A stretch of DNA of 64,000 bases from Bacillus sp. B1-b2 (GTDB lineage Bacteria; Bacillota; Bacilli; Bacillales; Cytobacillaceae). Made by a program: the position numbers and the translations under genes. The stretch lies in contig NZ_WEHU01000012.1 of NCBI RefSeq assembly GCF_009183415.1, forward strand, positions 62,001 to 126,000, given 5' to 3'. Below are positions 20,225 to 31,623 of the stretch, in pieces; the stretch's first letter is position 1; each line of letters opens with the position of its first letter. The notes beneath the pieces are model-generated. The model searched no databases. It had not been told where the DNA came from and saw only the letters and a program-made list of their open reading frames with translations.

Positions 20225-21190
20225 ATGGAAAAGGATATAAAAGTAAATTCATGTTGTACGGCAAGTAGAAGTTCTATGGACTTTGTAGAATTAAATGAAG
20301 AAGAATTAGTTATTAAAAAGAGTGAGACACCGAAAAAAGAAGATATGATTTTTCTTGAGGGTGGAGAGTTCTTAATGGGAACTGAAGATAAAGACGGTTT
20401 TCCTTTAGACGGAGAAGGTCCAATAAGAAAGGTCAAAGTTAGTCCGTTTTATATGGATATATATGCTGTCACCAACAAAGAATTTGCACGTTTTGTCGAG
20501 GAGACTAATTATAAAACAGATGCCGAAAAGTTCGACTGGTCTTTTGTCTTTCATTTACTTTTATCAGAGCGTGATGCTGCAACCTACACAAGAGTCCCAA
20601 GAAACACACCTTGGTGGCGTGTGATGGAAGGAGCTTATTGGAAGCACCCTGAAGGTCCGAACTCCTCTTTAGAAAATAGATGGAATCACCCAGTTGTCCA
20701 TATTTCATGGAATGACGCCATAGCTTACTGTGAATGGGCAGGTAAAAGACTTCCAACTGAAGCGGAATGGGAGTTTGCAGCTCGTGGAGGATTGGAACAA
20801 AATAAATATATTTGGGGCAATGAGCTTCATCCTAACGGCAAGCACATGTGTAATATTTGGCAAGGAGAGTTTCCGAGGATTAACACAGAAGAAGATGGAT
20901 TTTTAGGGACAGCCCCTGTAGATAGCTTTGTGAGTAACGGTTATGGCTTCTATAATATGGCAGGTAATGTATGGGAATGGTGTTCAGACTGGTTTCATCC
21001 TACTTATCATCAAAAGGATTCATTAGAAGATCCTAAAGGACCGCCAATGGGAAACACTAAATCATTAAGAGGTGGCTCTTATCTCTGTCATGATTCCTAT
21101 TGCAATAGATATCGCGTAGCTGCTAGAACAAGTAATACAATGGATAGTTCTAGTGGGAATACTGGGTTTAGATGTGTGATGGATGCTTAA
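20225..21190 (+). CDS. Formylglycine-generating enzyme (SUMF1/FGE)
   Basis: Cytoplasmic FGE-sulfatase-domain protein of 321 aa. True FGEs use copper and oxygen to convert the sulfatase Cys to formylglycine. The domain starts with MIFLEGGEFLMGT near residue 41 and contains YAVTNKEFARFV, WNDAIAYCEWAGKRLPTEAE and MAGNVWEWCSDW. The two catalytic, copper-binding cysteines are present as C-x4-C (Cys288 and Cys293) in RGGSYLCHDSYCNRYR. This separates it from EgtB-like and other SUMF1 relatives. The ATG at 20225 is preceded by GAAGGGTG and is preferred over GTG 20216. Its N-terminus has a CC pair (Cys10-Cys11). It shares the CHR operon and is 1.4 kb from the sulfatase. Confidence 0.92.
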   Translation: MEKDIKVNSCCTASRSSMDFVELNEEELVIKKSETPKKEDMIFLEGGEFLMGTEDKDGFPLDGEGPIRKVKVSPFYMDIYAVTNKEFARFVEETNYKTDAEKFDWSFVFHLLLSERDAATYTRVPRNTPWWRVMEGAYWKHPEGPNSSLENRWNHPVVHISWNDAIAYCEWAGKRLPTEAEWEFAARGGLEQNKYIWGNELHPNGKHMCNIWQGEFPRINTEEDGFLGTAPVDSFVSNGYGFYNMAGNVWEWCSDWFHPTYHQKDSLEDPKGPPMGNTKSLRGGSYLCHDSYCNRYRVAARTSNTMDSSSGNTGFRCVMDA

Positions 21191-21203
21191 TGCTTTTGTT
21201 ATA

Positions 21204-21256
21204 AAACTCAAAAAAGGTATTCAAGTAATAATAGCTTGAATATCTTTTTTGAGTTA
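21204..21256 (+). terminator. Terminator after the FGE gene
   Basis: AACTCAAAAAAGGTATTCAAG / CTTGAATATCTTTTTTGAGTT, a nearly perfect 21-bp stem that should work in both directions. Confidence 0.8.
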
Positions 21257-21337
21257 GCTTACTACTCGAAATGAATTAATAAATTTCTAGTGTTAAGGAA
21301 ACCCTAATAGAACTAAAGAAAGGAGTGAAACATAATA

Positions 21338-21475
21338 ATGACGAAGAAATTCAATAATGGAAGTAAAAATCAGAATTCGCCAAGAGGTAACCAATCGGCA
21401 GAAATAAGTGGAGATAACAGTAAAGGCAATAAGCGAAATATAAAGGAAAAAGTAGATAAAACTCATCATGAATAA
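21338..21475 (+). CDS. Small hydrophilic protein, 45 aa
   Basis: Short ORF starting at ATG 21338 with a strong RBS AAAGGAGTG 9 nt upstream and followed by a terminator-like hairpin (21490-21515). The product is rich in N, K, S and G with no hydrophobic stretch (MTKKFNNGSKNQNS at the start, DKTHHE at the end). In size and composition it resembles minor small acid-soluble spore proteins of Bacillus such as SspN or SspP, but I cannot show homology. A spore protein is only a suggestion. Confidence 0.6.
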   Translation: MTKKFNNGSKNQNSPRGNQSAEISGDNSKGNKRNIKEKVDKTHHE

Positions 21476-21489
21476 GACTTATAATCAGG

Positions 21490-21515
21490 CGCAGGAGTTA
21501 TTCTTCTGTGCTTTT
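21490..21515 (+). terminator. Terminator-like hairpin after the 45-aa ORF
   Basis: GCGCAGGAG / CTTCTGTGC with a 5-nt loop followed by TTTTATTT. Confidence 0.6.
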
Positions 21516-21636
21516 ATTTATCCTTTACATGGTTTTAATAAAGATATACAAAAAAAATATAGAGAGAATATAAAAATCTTCTAAAATAATAATAGTCCAA
21601 GAGTATGTTTAAATACTACATAAGGAGATTATTAGA

Positions 21637-22965
21637 ATGAATATTACTGTGGCGGGAACTGGCTATGTTGGTTTAGTGACAGGGGTTTGTTTAGCAGATT
21701 TAGGTCATCAGGTTACATGTGTCGATCAGTCTTTAGAGAAGATAACACTCTTAAACCTAGGTATTTCGCCCATTTATGAACCAGAGTTAGATGTTTTAAT
21801 GGAAAGAAATAAAGAGAGAATAGCATTTACAGCAGATTATAAAAGTGCCTATGCAAAGTCAGATGTCATCTTTATAGGTGTTGGCACTCCTGAAAATGAG
21901 GATGGATCAGCAAATTTGAATTATGTATTTAATGTGGCTCGCGAAATTGCGGAGTCAGTGACACGTGACTGTTTAATAGTAATTAAATCAACTGTGCCAA
22001 TTGGTACAAATGACCGTGTAGAGGCATTTGTAAAACAGCATTTGAAACAAGATGTATATGTTGAAGTTGCATCTAATCCTGAATTTTTATCTCAAGGAAC
22101 AGCTATAAGAGATACTTTACGTGCTTCTCGTATCGTTATAGGTGTCGAAAGTGACTATGCTAGGGAAGTTCTTACTAATATATATGAACCATTCAACCAA
22201 CCAATAGTAGTAATGAATCGTCGTAGTGCAGAAATGGTGAAGTATGCATCTAATGATTTTTTAGCACTAAAAATCTCTTTTATCAATGATATTGCTAATC
22301 TATGCGAAACAGTTGGAGCAAATATAGAGGATGTTACGCAAGGAATGAGTTATGATGTGAGAATTGGTGACAAATTTCTAAACCCGGGTATTGGTTATGG
22401 GGGTTCTTGTTTTCCAAAAGATACAAAGGCATTGCATTGGTTAGCAGAAGAGGAAGGATATGTATTACGAACAGTGAAAGCTGCTATTGAAGTGAATGAA
22501 AAACAAAAGTTTAAATTAATTTCTAAAGCACGCAATGATTTTTCAGCTTTTCAAGGAAAGAAAGTTGCTGTTCTTGGGCTCACATTCAAGCCAGGTACAG
22601 ATGACTTGCGAGATGCTCCATCTATTCCAAATATAAAGCTATTGTTGAGTGAGGGAGCAGAAGTTCATGCCTATGATCCTGTGGGAGCAGAGAATTTTAA
22701 AAAGCTGTATCCTACACAAATTAAGTACGAAGAAACCCCAGAAGCTGCGGTGGATAACGCAGATCTTTGCTTTATTTTTACCGAGTGGGATGAAATAAAA
22801 AGCATGGATTTAGACTTGTTTAAAGGAAAAATGCAAACTCCTTTCATATATGATGGTAGGAATTGTTTCACATTAGAAGGCGCTAAAAAAGCAGGTCTAA
22901 ATTATTATTCGATAGGTAGGCCTGATATAAGGGAATTTCAAGTGGAGAAGCATAAAGCTATATAA
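21637..22965 (+). CDS. ugd: UDP-glucose 6-dehydrogenase
   Basis: Cytoplasmic NAD-dependent enzyme that makes UDP-glucuronate for capsule, teichuronic acid or other glycans. The 442-aa product has the family length. It shows GTGYVGLV at residues 7-14, the VGTPENEDG region, the substrate loop SNPEFLSQGTA, and the catalytic cysteine in GYGGSCFPKDTKAL near residue 260. The C-terminal UDP-binding domain starts at LGLTFKPGTDDLRDAPS. The start ATG 21637 has RBS AAGGAG. The gene stands alone with no glycosyltransferase nearby. GDP-mannose dehydrogenase is the alternative, but the sequence pattern favours UDP-glucose. Confidence 0.93.
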   Translation: MNITVAGTGYVGLVTGVCLADLGHQVTCVDQSLEKITLLNLGISPIYEPELDVLMERNKERIAFTADYKSAYAKSDVIFIGVGTPENEDGSANLNYVFNVAREIAESVTRDCLIVIKSTVPIGTNDRVEAFVKQHLKQDVYVEVASNPEFLSQGTAIRDTLRASRIVIGVESDYAREVLTNIYEPFNQPIVVMNRRSAEMVKYASNDFLALKISFINDIANLCETVGANIEDVTQGMSYDVRIGDKFLNPGIGYGGSCFPKDTKALHWLAEEEGYVLRTVKAAIEVNEKQKFKLISKARNDFSAFQGKKVAVLGLTFKPGTDDLRDAPSIPNIKLLLSEGAEVHAYDPVGAENFKKLYPTQIKYEETPEAAVDNADLCFIFTEWDEIKSMDLDLFKGKMQTPFIYDGRNCFTLEGAKKAGLNYYSIGRPDIREFQVEKHKAI

Positions 22966-23041
22966 ATCAAACTCTTTTTCTAACAAATTTCAAAGTGGTG
23001 AGTTTAGTTAATATGGGTAAAGAATAGTGGGAAAACTATCA

Positions 23042-23070
23042 TTGACAACGTTTTCTTTACATGATAAAAT
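23042..23070 (+). promoter_or_regulatory. Sigma-A promoter with overlapping cre site
   Basis: TTGACA at 23042-23047, a 17-bp spacer and TAAAAT at 23065-23070. TGACAACGTTTTCT at 23043-23056 matches the cre consensus at 13 of 14 positions and overlaps the -35 box. Confidence 0.72.
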
Positions 23071-23083
23071 AAAATCAAAATTT

Positions 23084-23114
23084 AGGATTGTTACTGATTC
23101 GATCAGGCATAACC
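23084..23114 (+). promoter_or_regulatory. RAT antiterminator site 1 of the bgl operon
   Basis: AGGATTGTTACTGATTCGAT then CAGGCATAACC is a good RAT match. The ACC end is shared with the terminator arm that follows. Confidence 0.85.
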
Positions 23115-23173
23115 AATTATAATTGTAAAGAACTAGGGAAAACTATGTTCTTACGATTGTAATTGGTTTTTTT
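23111..23173 (+). terminator. RAT-controlled leader terminator 1
   Basis: AACCAATTATAATTGTAA / TTACGATTGTAATTGGTT followed by TTTTTT, upstream of the antiterminator gene. Confidence 0.82.
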
Positions 23174-23203
23174 ATTTTATTCATAAAATAAGAGGGATTA
23201 TCA

Positions 23204-24052
23204 ATGAAATTAAAACAAGCATTTAATAATAATGTTGCTCTTGCCTTAGATAATAGTGGAAACGAAATCATTGTGATGGGAAAAGGGGTTGGTTTTAACA
23301 AGAAAAAATATGAAGAAATTGAACCTAAATTAGTTGATAAAATATATTCATTAGATTCTCCTGAATCCAATCAGTTAACAAGCATACTAAATAGTATTCC
23401 TGCTGATTATATTTTCCTAACAAATCAAATTATTCGGTTAGGAGAAGATATATTGCAGAAGAAATTAAGTGATGCATTTATTATCACATTGGCTGATCAT
23501 TTGAATTTCGCACTAGAAAGGTATCAGGATAGCTTATTAATAAAGAATCCCCTTCATTGGGAAGTGAAAAATCTTTACAAAGAAGAATATAAGATAGGGA
23601 TGAAGGCTCTCGAATTAATTAAGCGATTTACGAATATTGATTTACCTGAATATGAAGCAACCTCCATTGCTTTACACTTTGTGAATGCACAGCATAAGAG
23701 TGAAGAGATGAAAGAAACCTTGCGAATAGCAGAAATTACAAATAAAATTCTTGAAATCATTAGCTATCATTATCAAATGAAAATACAAGAAGATTCTATT
23801 AACTATTCAAGGCTACTCACGCATTTACGCTATTTTATTTTAAGGCAATTAAATCATGAAGAAAAAATAGTAGAAGAAATTACGTCCTTATATAACATTA
23901 TAAAAGAAAGATATCCAGATGCTTATAATTGTGTAAAGAAGATTGAGAAGTATTTGCACATAGAGTATAACTGGCAATGCTCTAATGATGAGCTTGCCTA
24001 TTTAACCATTCATATACATCGTATGACTTCCAGAAGAGAAGCAACAAATTAG
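23204..24052 (+). CDS. licT: LicT-type transcription antiterminator
   Basis: BglG-family RNA-binding antiterminator of 282 aa: CAT domain (about 1-55, MKLKQAFNNNVALAL), PRD1 and PRD2. The regulatory histidines are in LADHLNF, IALHFVN, LLTHLRY and IHIHRM. It is expected to bind the two RAT sites in its own operon (23084 and 24051), and possibly the one at 9157, when a beta-glucoside is being transported. The start ATG 23204 has RBS AGAGGGA. It is the first gene of an operon with an EIIBCA permease and a 6-phospho-beta-glucosidase, the same layout as bgl loci. Its stop codon overlaps the second RAT. Confidence 0.92.
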   Translation: MKLKQAFNNNVALALDNSGNEIIVMGKGVGFNKKKYEEIEPKLVDKIYSLDSPESNQLTSILNSIPADYIFLTNQIIRLGEDILQKKLSDAFIITLADHLNFALERYQDSLLIKNPLHWEVKNLYKEEYKIGMKALELIKRFTNIDLPEYEATSIALHFVNAQHKSEEMKETLRIAEITNKILEIISYHYQMKIQEDSINYSRLLTHLRYFILRQLNHEEKIVEEITSLYNIIKERYPDAYNCVKKIEKYLHIEYNWQCSNDELAYLTIHIHRMTSRREATN

Positions 24053-24080
24053 GGTGTTACTGTTCAATCAGGCATTACCT
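24051..24080 (+). promoter_or_regulatory. RAT antiterminator site 2, overlapping the licT stop codon
   Basis: AGGGTGTTACTGTTCAATCA then GGCATTACCT matches the RAT pattern. Its first two bases are the last two of the TAG stop at 24050-24052. Confidence 0.78.
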
Positions 24081-24130
24081 AAGTATATTTTTAGAACAAC
24101 TACTGTTCTTTTAATATATTTAGGTTTTTT
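24077..24130 (+). terminator. RAT-controlled intercistronic terminator 2
   Basis: ACCTAAGTATAT / ATATATTTAGGT enclosing AGAACA..TGTTCT, followed by six Ts, between licT and the PTS gene. Confidence 0.82.
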
Positions 24131-24173
24131 ATTTTGTGCAAAATAAATAGATGACAGAATAGGAGTAAAGAAA

Positions 24174-27516
<3,343 letters not shown>

Positions 27517-27562
27517 CATTAACAGAGTATAAAGGATTGACTATAAAATATCTTGATTGAGC

Positions 27563-27610
27563 AAGGTTGTACTATTATTCACTTTCTGAATGGTAGTACA
27601 ACCTTATTTT
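27563..27610 (+). terminator. Terminator after bglA
   Basis: AAGGTTGTACTA / TAGTACAACCTT with a second small stem (ATTCA/TGAAT) in the loop, followed by ATTTT. Confidence 0.75.
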
Positions 27611-27781
27611 TATGAAAATGCGTTTAAGAAATTAGTAAATGTATCTTACTAGGTCATTTACCTTATAAAGATACTAGTTGATTTTTAGGAACAACTAGAT
27701 GATTGTTTATATCAAATTTGTATAGTTAACGTATCATATAGTACAAGCATGGATTAAAGACAAATGAAGGAGTGTGAAAAT

Positions 27782-27826
27782 ATGAATCGTAGTTCAATAG
27801 CCTGGAGGTGTGTATATTTTGAATGA
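27782..27826 (+). CDS. Short leader ORF (14 aa) overlapping the arsB start
   Basis: ATG 27782 has a good RBS (GAAGGAGTG) and encodes MNRSSIAWRCVYFE before TGA at 27824-27826. The end overlaps the TTG start of the next gene (27819) in another frame, and the RBS of that gene (GGAGGTG) lies inside it. It could couple translation of the membrane protein to passage of a ribosome through the leader. No homolog is known to me. Confidence 0.4.
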   Translation: MNRSSIAWRCVYFE

Positions 27827-29174
27827 TATAACTTCTATATTTACATTAATTTCTTTTCTAATAACGATGATCCTTATTTTTTTTCGTCCGAAAGGCATGA
27901 ATGAAGCAACAGCAGCAACTATTGGTGCTGTGTTAATCTTTATAAGCGGAAGTGTATCGTTAGCTGATGTCGCAGATATTGGATCAAAGGTTACCGGAGC
28001 CGCGCTAACCATAATTGCTACAATGGTTATGGCCTTGACAATGGAGAGCATTGGTTTCTTTCATTGGGCTGCTACGAGATTATTGATTGCTGCAAAAGGA
28101 TCTGGTATACGACTCTTTTGGCTTACTAACCTTCTTTGCTTTCTTATGACTTTATTTCTAAATAACGATGGCAGCATTATTATTACTACTCCTGTTTTAT
28201 TAATGCTTTTTAGAAAAATTGGGTTGAAACAAAAAGAGAAATTTCCTTATTTAATAAGTGGTGCACTTATTGCCACTGCTTCTAGTGTACCTATTGGGGT
28301 TAGTAATATTGTTAATTTAATATCGTTAAATATGATTGGGTTAGATCTATATATGCAAACTGCCATGATGTTTATCCCAGGGATAGTTGGTCTGGCATTC
28401 CTCTATTTCATTCTGCTCGGAGTCTTTTATAGACACCTACCCAAAAAAATACCTCTTATTAAGAATAATATAGATTATAGAAAGATTCCTTCCTTGCATC
28501 CATTACACTCAGAACCGAATGTAGAAGATCTGAAGCGACAATCAAAACTAATGGTTGGTGTATTCGCTTTTATTTTTCTGGTAAGAATTGCCCTGTTTGT
28601 AGCTTCCTATTATGATATTCCTATTTCAATTGTTGCAGTAAGTAGCTCTGTTCTCCTTTTAGGGTGGAGATGGTTTTACTTGAAAATCAATCCTAGTGAT
28701 ATGGTGAAGAAAACACCGTGGGATATTTTTGTATTTGCTTATGCTATGTATATTGTTGTCTATGGGCTCCACAATATTGGACTTACGAATTTTTTAGTGC
28801 AACATTTAGAACCGATAATGGATGATCATTTGTTCAAAGTAAGTCTAATTATGGGTTCGATATTAACACTCATGTCAAATGTTTTTAATAATCATCCTGC
28901 TTTAATGATTGGTACGTTTACTTTGACAGAAATGAATTTAGAACCGATTGTGCTACAAACTTTATATCTAGCAAATATTATTGGTAGTGATATAGGAGCA
29001 TTGTTGATTCCTACAGGAACACTAGCTACATTAATTTGGATGCATATCTTAAAGCAACATAATGTAAAAGTTTCATGGGGGAATTATATGAAGGTTACTC
29101 TTATCGTGATCCCAGCAACTGTAATTTTTTCCATTGTGATTCTATATATTTGGTTAGATTTATTCTTTTACTAA
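27819..29174 (+). CDS. ArsB/YdfA-like anion transporter
   Basis: Polytopic membrane protein of 451 aa with about ten to eleven helices, related to ArsB arsenite exporters and the ion-transporter superfamily (YdfA-like). Visible features are the N-terminal FRPKGMNEATAATIGA, the conserved LNNDGSIIITTPVLL near residue 105, ATASSVPIGVSNIVNL near residue 150 and NNHPALMIGTFT near residue 360. TTG 27819 with RBS TGGAGGTG 8 nt upstream is chosen; GTG 27810 overlaps that RBS. There are no arsR, arsC or arsD genes nearby, so arsenite as substrate is not certain. Confidence 0.8.
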   Translation: MNDITSIFTLISFLITMILIFFRPKGMNEATAATIGAVLIFISGSVSLADVADIGSKVTGAALTIIATMVMALTMESIGFFHWAATRLLIAAKGSGIRLFWLTNLLCFLMTLFLNNDGSIIITTPVLLMLFRKIGLKQKEKFPYLISGALIATASSVPIGVSNIVNLISLNMIGLDLYMQTAMMFIPGIVGLAFLYFILLGVFYRHLPKKIPLIKNNIDYRKIPSLHPLHSEPNVEDLKRQSKLMVGVFAFIFLVRIALFVASYYDIPISIVAVSSSVLLLGWRWFYLKINPSDMVKKTPWDIFVFAYAMYIVVYGLHNIGLTNFLVQHLEPIMDDHLFKVSLIMGSILTLMSNVFNNHPALMIGTFTLTEMNLEPIVLQTLYLANIIGSDIGALLIPTGTLATLIWMHILKQHNVKVSWGNYMKVTLIVIPATVIFSIVILYIWLDLFFY

Positions 29175-29404
29175 TTAAAATAAGATGAAGGCAGATTCTA
29201 AAGCTTAGTAGATTACTTAAAAGTAATAATTAACCATACAAATGAAAGCAAGTAGCAAGAAGACAGTAGGGAACATACAAATACAAACAGCTTAAGCGGC
29301 ATTAGCTCTATACTATACTATACCATAGGTCTAAGGCCGTTCGTTTGTTTTTAAAAGAATACTTATGTAAATCGCAATGATGTAGTTCAATTAAAATAAA
29401 AGAA
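29175..29404. other. Non-coding gap, nothing recognised
   Basis: The gap between the ArsB-like gene and the terminator of the coat genes is AT-rich and has only short direct repeats (ACTATACTATACC near 29312). No ORF with an RBS is seen. Confidence 0.4.
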
Positions 29405-29454
29405 CAAAAAATCCCCTAAGACAAAAAAGTTTTGGAAGAGTTTATCTTAGGGGA
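29405..29454 (-). terminator. Terminator after the 222-aa coat-like gene
   Basis: CCCCTAAGA / TCTTAGGGG with the U run on the minus strand (plus-strand AAAAAAT before the stem). Confidence 0.75.
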
Positions 29455-29490
29455 ATATATTAAAATATATGATTATAATAGCATAAAATT

Positions 29491-30159
29491 CTAAGATAAA
29501 TGAACAGATTTTAAGTGGGAAAGTTTCCAGTATATTAATTGCCCTTCAGCGTCTACTAGTTCCACTATATTATTAGAGATGCTTTTTACTAATCCAATCT
29601 TGTTTGGGTTGTCTCCCAAATCAAAAACGAGTAATTGACCAGTATATTTTTTTAATTGTTCTTCAAAAGTACGAGATAGCGGAATGTTGGAAGGAACAAC
29701 TGGTAAGTCTGCATTGCTTAAAGTATAGGGTGTTAGATTTGTGTTATAAGGCAGAAGCCATTTGATATGTTGTAAGGAAATAAAGACATTTTTGAAAACT
29801 GGAGAGTAAAAAAGAACATAGTCATTCAATACATTAGTAATATAACCATGTATAGATCTATTTCCAGTAACACATAGTTCGATGAATTGCCCTTTGGCGT
29901 TCATTAATATTTTACGATAGGAAATTGATTCTTGCTCCATTTGAAAAGGCATTTCAGCAGAGGGTTTCTCAAGCGAGTATTCTAAGTTACTTCGCTTTTT
30001 GATATTGTGTATATGAAGTAAAGGGATATACATGTATTTTTGCTCATTGTAAAGAACTAATATATCTAGTCCATTATCAATTAAAATACCAGAGAAATAT
30101 GTTTTTCCGGAAATTTCTACATCCACATCCTCATCAATTAAGTGCTTGAAACTATTCAT
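29491..30159 (-). CDS. CotB-like protein of the coat cluster, 222 aa
   Basis: Hypothetical protein made of three similar beta-rich modules, each ending in a hydrophobic HI/HL-K segment: YIPLLHIHNIKK near residue 45, FISLQHIKWL near residue 127 and YWKLSHLKSV at the C-terminus. The same module (an Sm-like segment ending in FHIRNI or EHVKSI) builds the CotB coat protein next door, so I read it as a diverged paralog. There is no signal peptide or membrane helix. The start ATG 30159 has RBS AAAGGAG. It is on the same strand as three other coat genes but has its own terminator. A role in spore coat assembly is inferred from context. Confidence 0.65.
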   Translation of the reverse strand: MNSFKHLIDEDVDVEISGKTYFSGILIDNGLDILVLYNEQKYMYIPLLHIHNIKKRSNLEYSLEKPSAEMPFQMEQESISYRKILMNAKGQFIELCVTGNRSIHGYITNVLNDYVLFYSPVFKNVFISLQHIKWLLPYNTNLTPYTLSNADLPVVPSNIPLSRTFEEQLKKYTGQLLVFDLGDNPNKIGLVKSISNNIVELVDAEGQLIYWKLSHLKSVHLS

Positions 30160-30245
30160 TTCTTATAGCTCCTTTATTATGTTTTAAATCATGTTGGATA
30201 TATAGTAATCTGAAATAGAGATTTATATATAATCTTCTTAATGGG

Positions 30246-30302
30246 ATAGCTGATAGATTGGAAACATTCAATTAGTTTGAAATCTTCCAATCTATCAGCT
30301 AT
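30246..30302 (-). terminator. Long inverted repeat after the 396-aa coat gene
   Basis: ATAGCTGATAGATTGGAA / TTCCAATCTATCAGCTAT, a perfect 18-bp stem. There is no strong T run on either side. Confidence 0.6.
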
Positions 30303-30314
30303 TAAATAAGGACA

Positions 30315-31505
30315 TTACTTTTTTAAGCGCTCATTCCTCAATTTCTTATACATAAACTCGGCATGTTTCATAAGAGAATAATATTGTTTTTCTAATTGGT
30401 AATTTTGTTCTTTTAAGTCTATTGTTATTGTGTTAACTGGACGGATGTTTAATGCTGGCTCTTCAATAGTATCTTGAGGTTGTGGGTTTTGTTGGTCTTT
30501 TTTTCTTTGTAAATGTAAATTAGAATTGCCTAGTGGATTTAATGGATGAGAAATATAATCGGATAAGTTATCTGTTTTTGGCATAATGCTGTAATCTTTC
30601 TTTTTAACATTCTCGGTGGAATCTTTCTTTTTTCTAGGTAGTAGTGGAAGCATATTTAAATCGAAAATATTCTTAGTTGAGGGGCTATTATTGAATTTAT
30701 TTTGATTGTCAGGTGAAGAATTGATGGATTCTATCTCAACTGCAGTAGGTGTAATATCTTCAACTAAAGGTAATATGTTTGCATCTTCTATATTATTATC
30801 TTGCTCTGTAATGTTATTTTCTTTAAGGCTCTGATTAAGTATGTCTAGTGTATGATTAGATTGGATAGGGCTCTCTTCATTTAAAATAAGTTTTTCTTCT
30901 GTTTGGGGATCTTCTGCATGGATAGTGTCCGTTTGAGAGTCTTTCAGAGAAAAAGATTCTGTGTCTTCTAATTGACTTTCTGTTCTTTGAGGTTCTAAAC
31001 TACTACTCTCTTCCTCCTGAATAGCTAAATTTTGGTCTACATTGTCTGTTTGTAAAGAATCTTCTTTTTCTTCATTTTCGATATCTTCTTGATTGCCTTT
31101 ATAAACGCCAACAATAAAAGATTTTTGTATATAAATCTGGTCATCCTCGTTTATGAGCATGACATATCCATCTGTTATTCTGCTTAATAAACCTGAGAAA
31201 AACTGATTATTGATGCTTTGAATAGTGATCCAACTATATTTAAATTCATGTAATATATCGAGTAAATATTGTTTACTTTCATGAGGCAGTACAGAGTTAT
31301 GCTGCGAGATGTTTTTTGCATTTTTTGTAACGGCATGAATTTGATTAAAGGAATAATAAAAAATTTTATTTTCAATTTGTAGTACAATATGGTCATCTTC
31401 CGCTTTAATTAAAATGCCATCCACTATTTCTGAATGATTGATAAATGTTCTAACTTTGTAGCCTTCTAATTGTTTTAGGGCTTGGGGAAAACTCAGTTCC
31501 TTCAT
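30315..31505 (-). CDS. CotB-like spore coat protein with long acidic linker, 396 aa
   Basis: The N-terminal half (1-135) has two CotB-type modules (YYSFNQIHAVTKNA near residue 50 and a second ending IYIQKSFIVGVYKG near 130), matching the repeated modules of CotB. Residues 140-300 are an E/S/N/Q-rich low-complexity linker. The C-terminus is basic with a coiled-coil-like end (QLEKQYYSLMKHAEFMYKKLRN). The start ATG 31505 has RBS GAGGAGG. It lies 118 bp downstream of the shorter CotB-like gene. It is probably an outer-coat component. The acidic linker in place of the Ser/Lys-rich CotB tail is a notable difference. Confidence 0.7.
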   Translation of the reverse strand: MKELSFPQALKQLEGYKVRTFINHSEIVDGILIKAEDDHIVLQIENKIFYYSFNQIHAVTKNAKNISQHNSVLPHESKQYLLDILHEFKYSWITIQSINNQFFSGLLSRITDGYVMLINEDDQIYIQKSFIVGVYKGNQEDIENEEKEDSLQTDNVDQNLAIQEEESSSLEPQRTESQLEDTESFSLKDSQTDTIHAEDPQTEEKLILNEESPIQSNHTLDILNQSLKENNITEQDNNIEDANILPLVEDITPTAVEIESINSSPDNQNKFNNSPSTKNIFDLNMLPLLPRKKKDSTENVKKKDYSIMPKTDNLSDYISHPLNPLGNSNLHLQRKKDQQNPQPQDTIEEPALNIRPVNTITIDLKEQNYQLEKQYYSLMKHAEFMYKKLRNERLKK

Positions 31506-31553
31506 TATATAAACCTCCTCACTCTAATATGTGTTCTTACCTAAAGAAGAAAT

Positions 31554-31581
31554 GTTAGAAGGCTTATTAAAGCCTTCTAAC
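31554..31581 (-). terminator. Hairpin after the cotB-like gene
   Basis: GTTAGAAGGCTT / AAGCCTTCTAAC, a perfect 12-bp stem with a 4-nt loop and no clear T run. Confidence 0.55.
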
Positions 31582-31623
31582 GATTATATAATTCTAACTC
31601 TAATGAAGATAATAGTTGTATTC

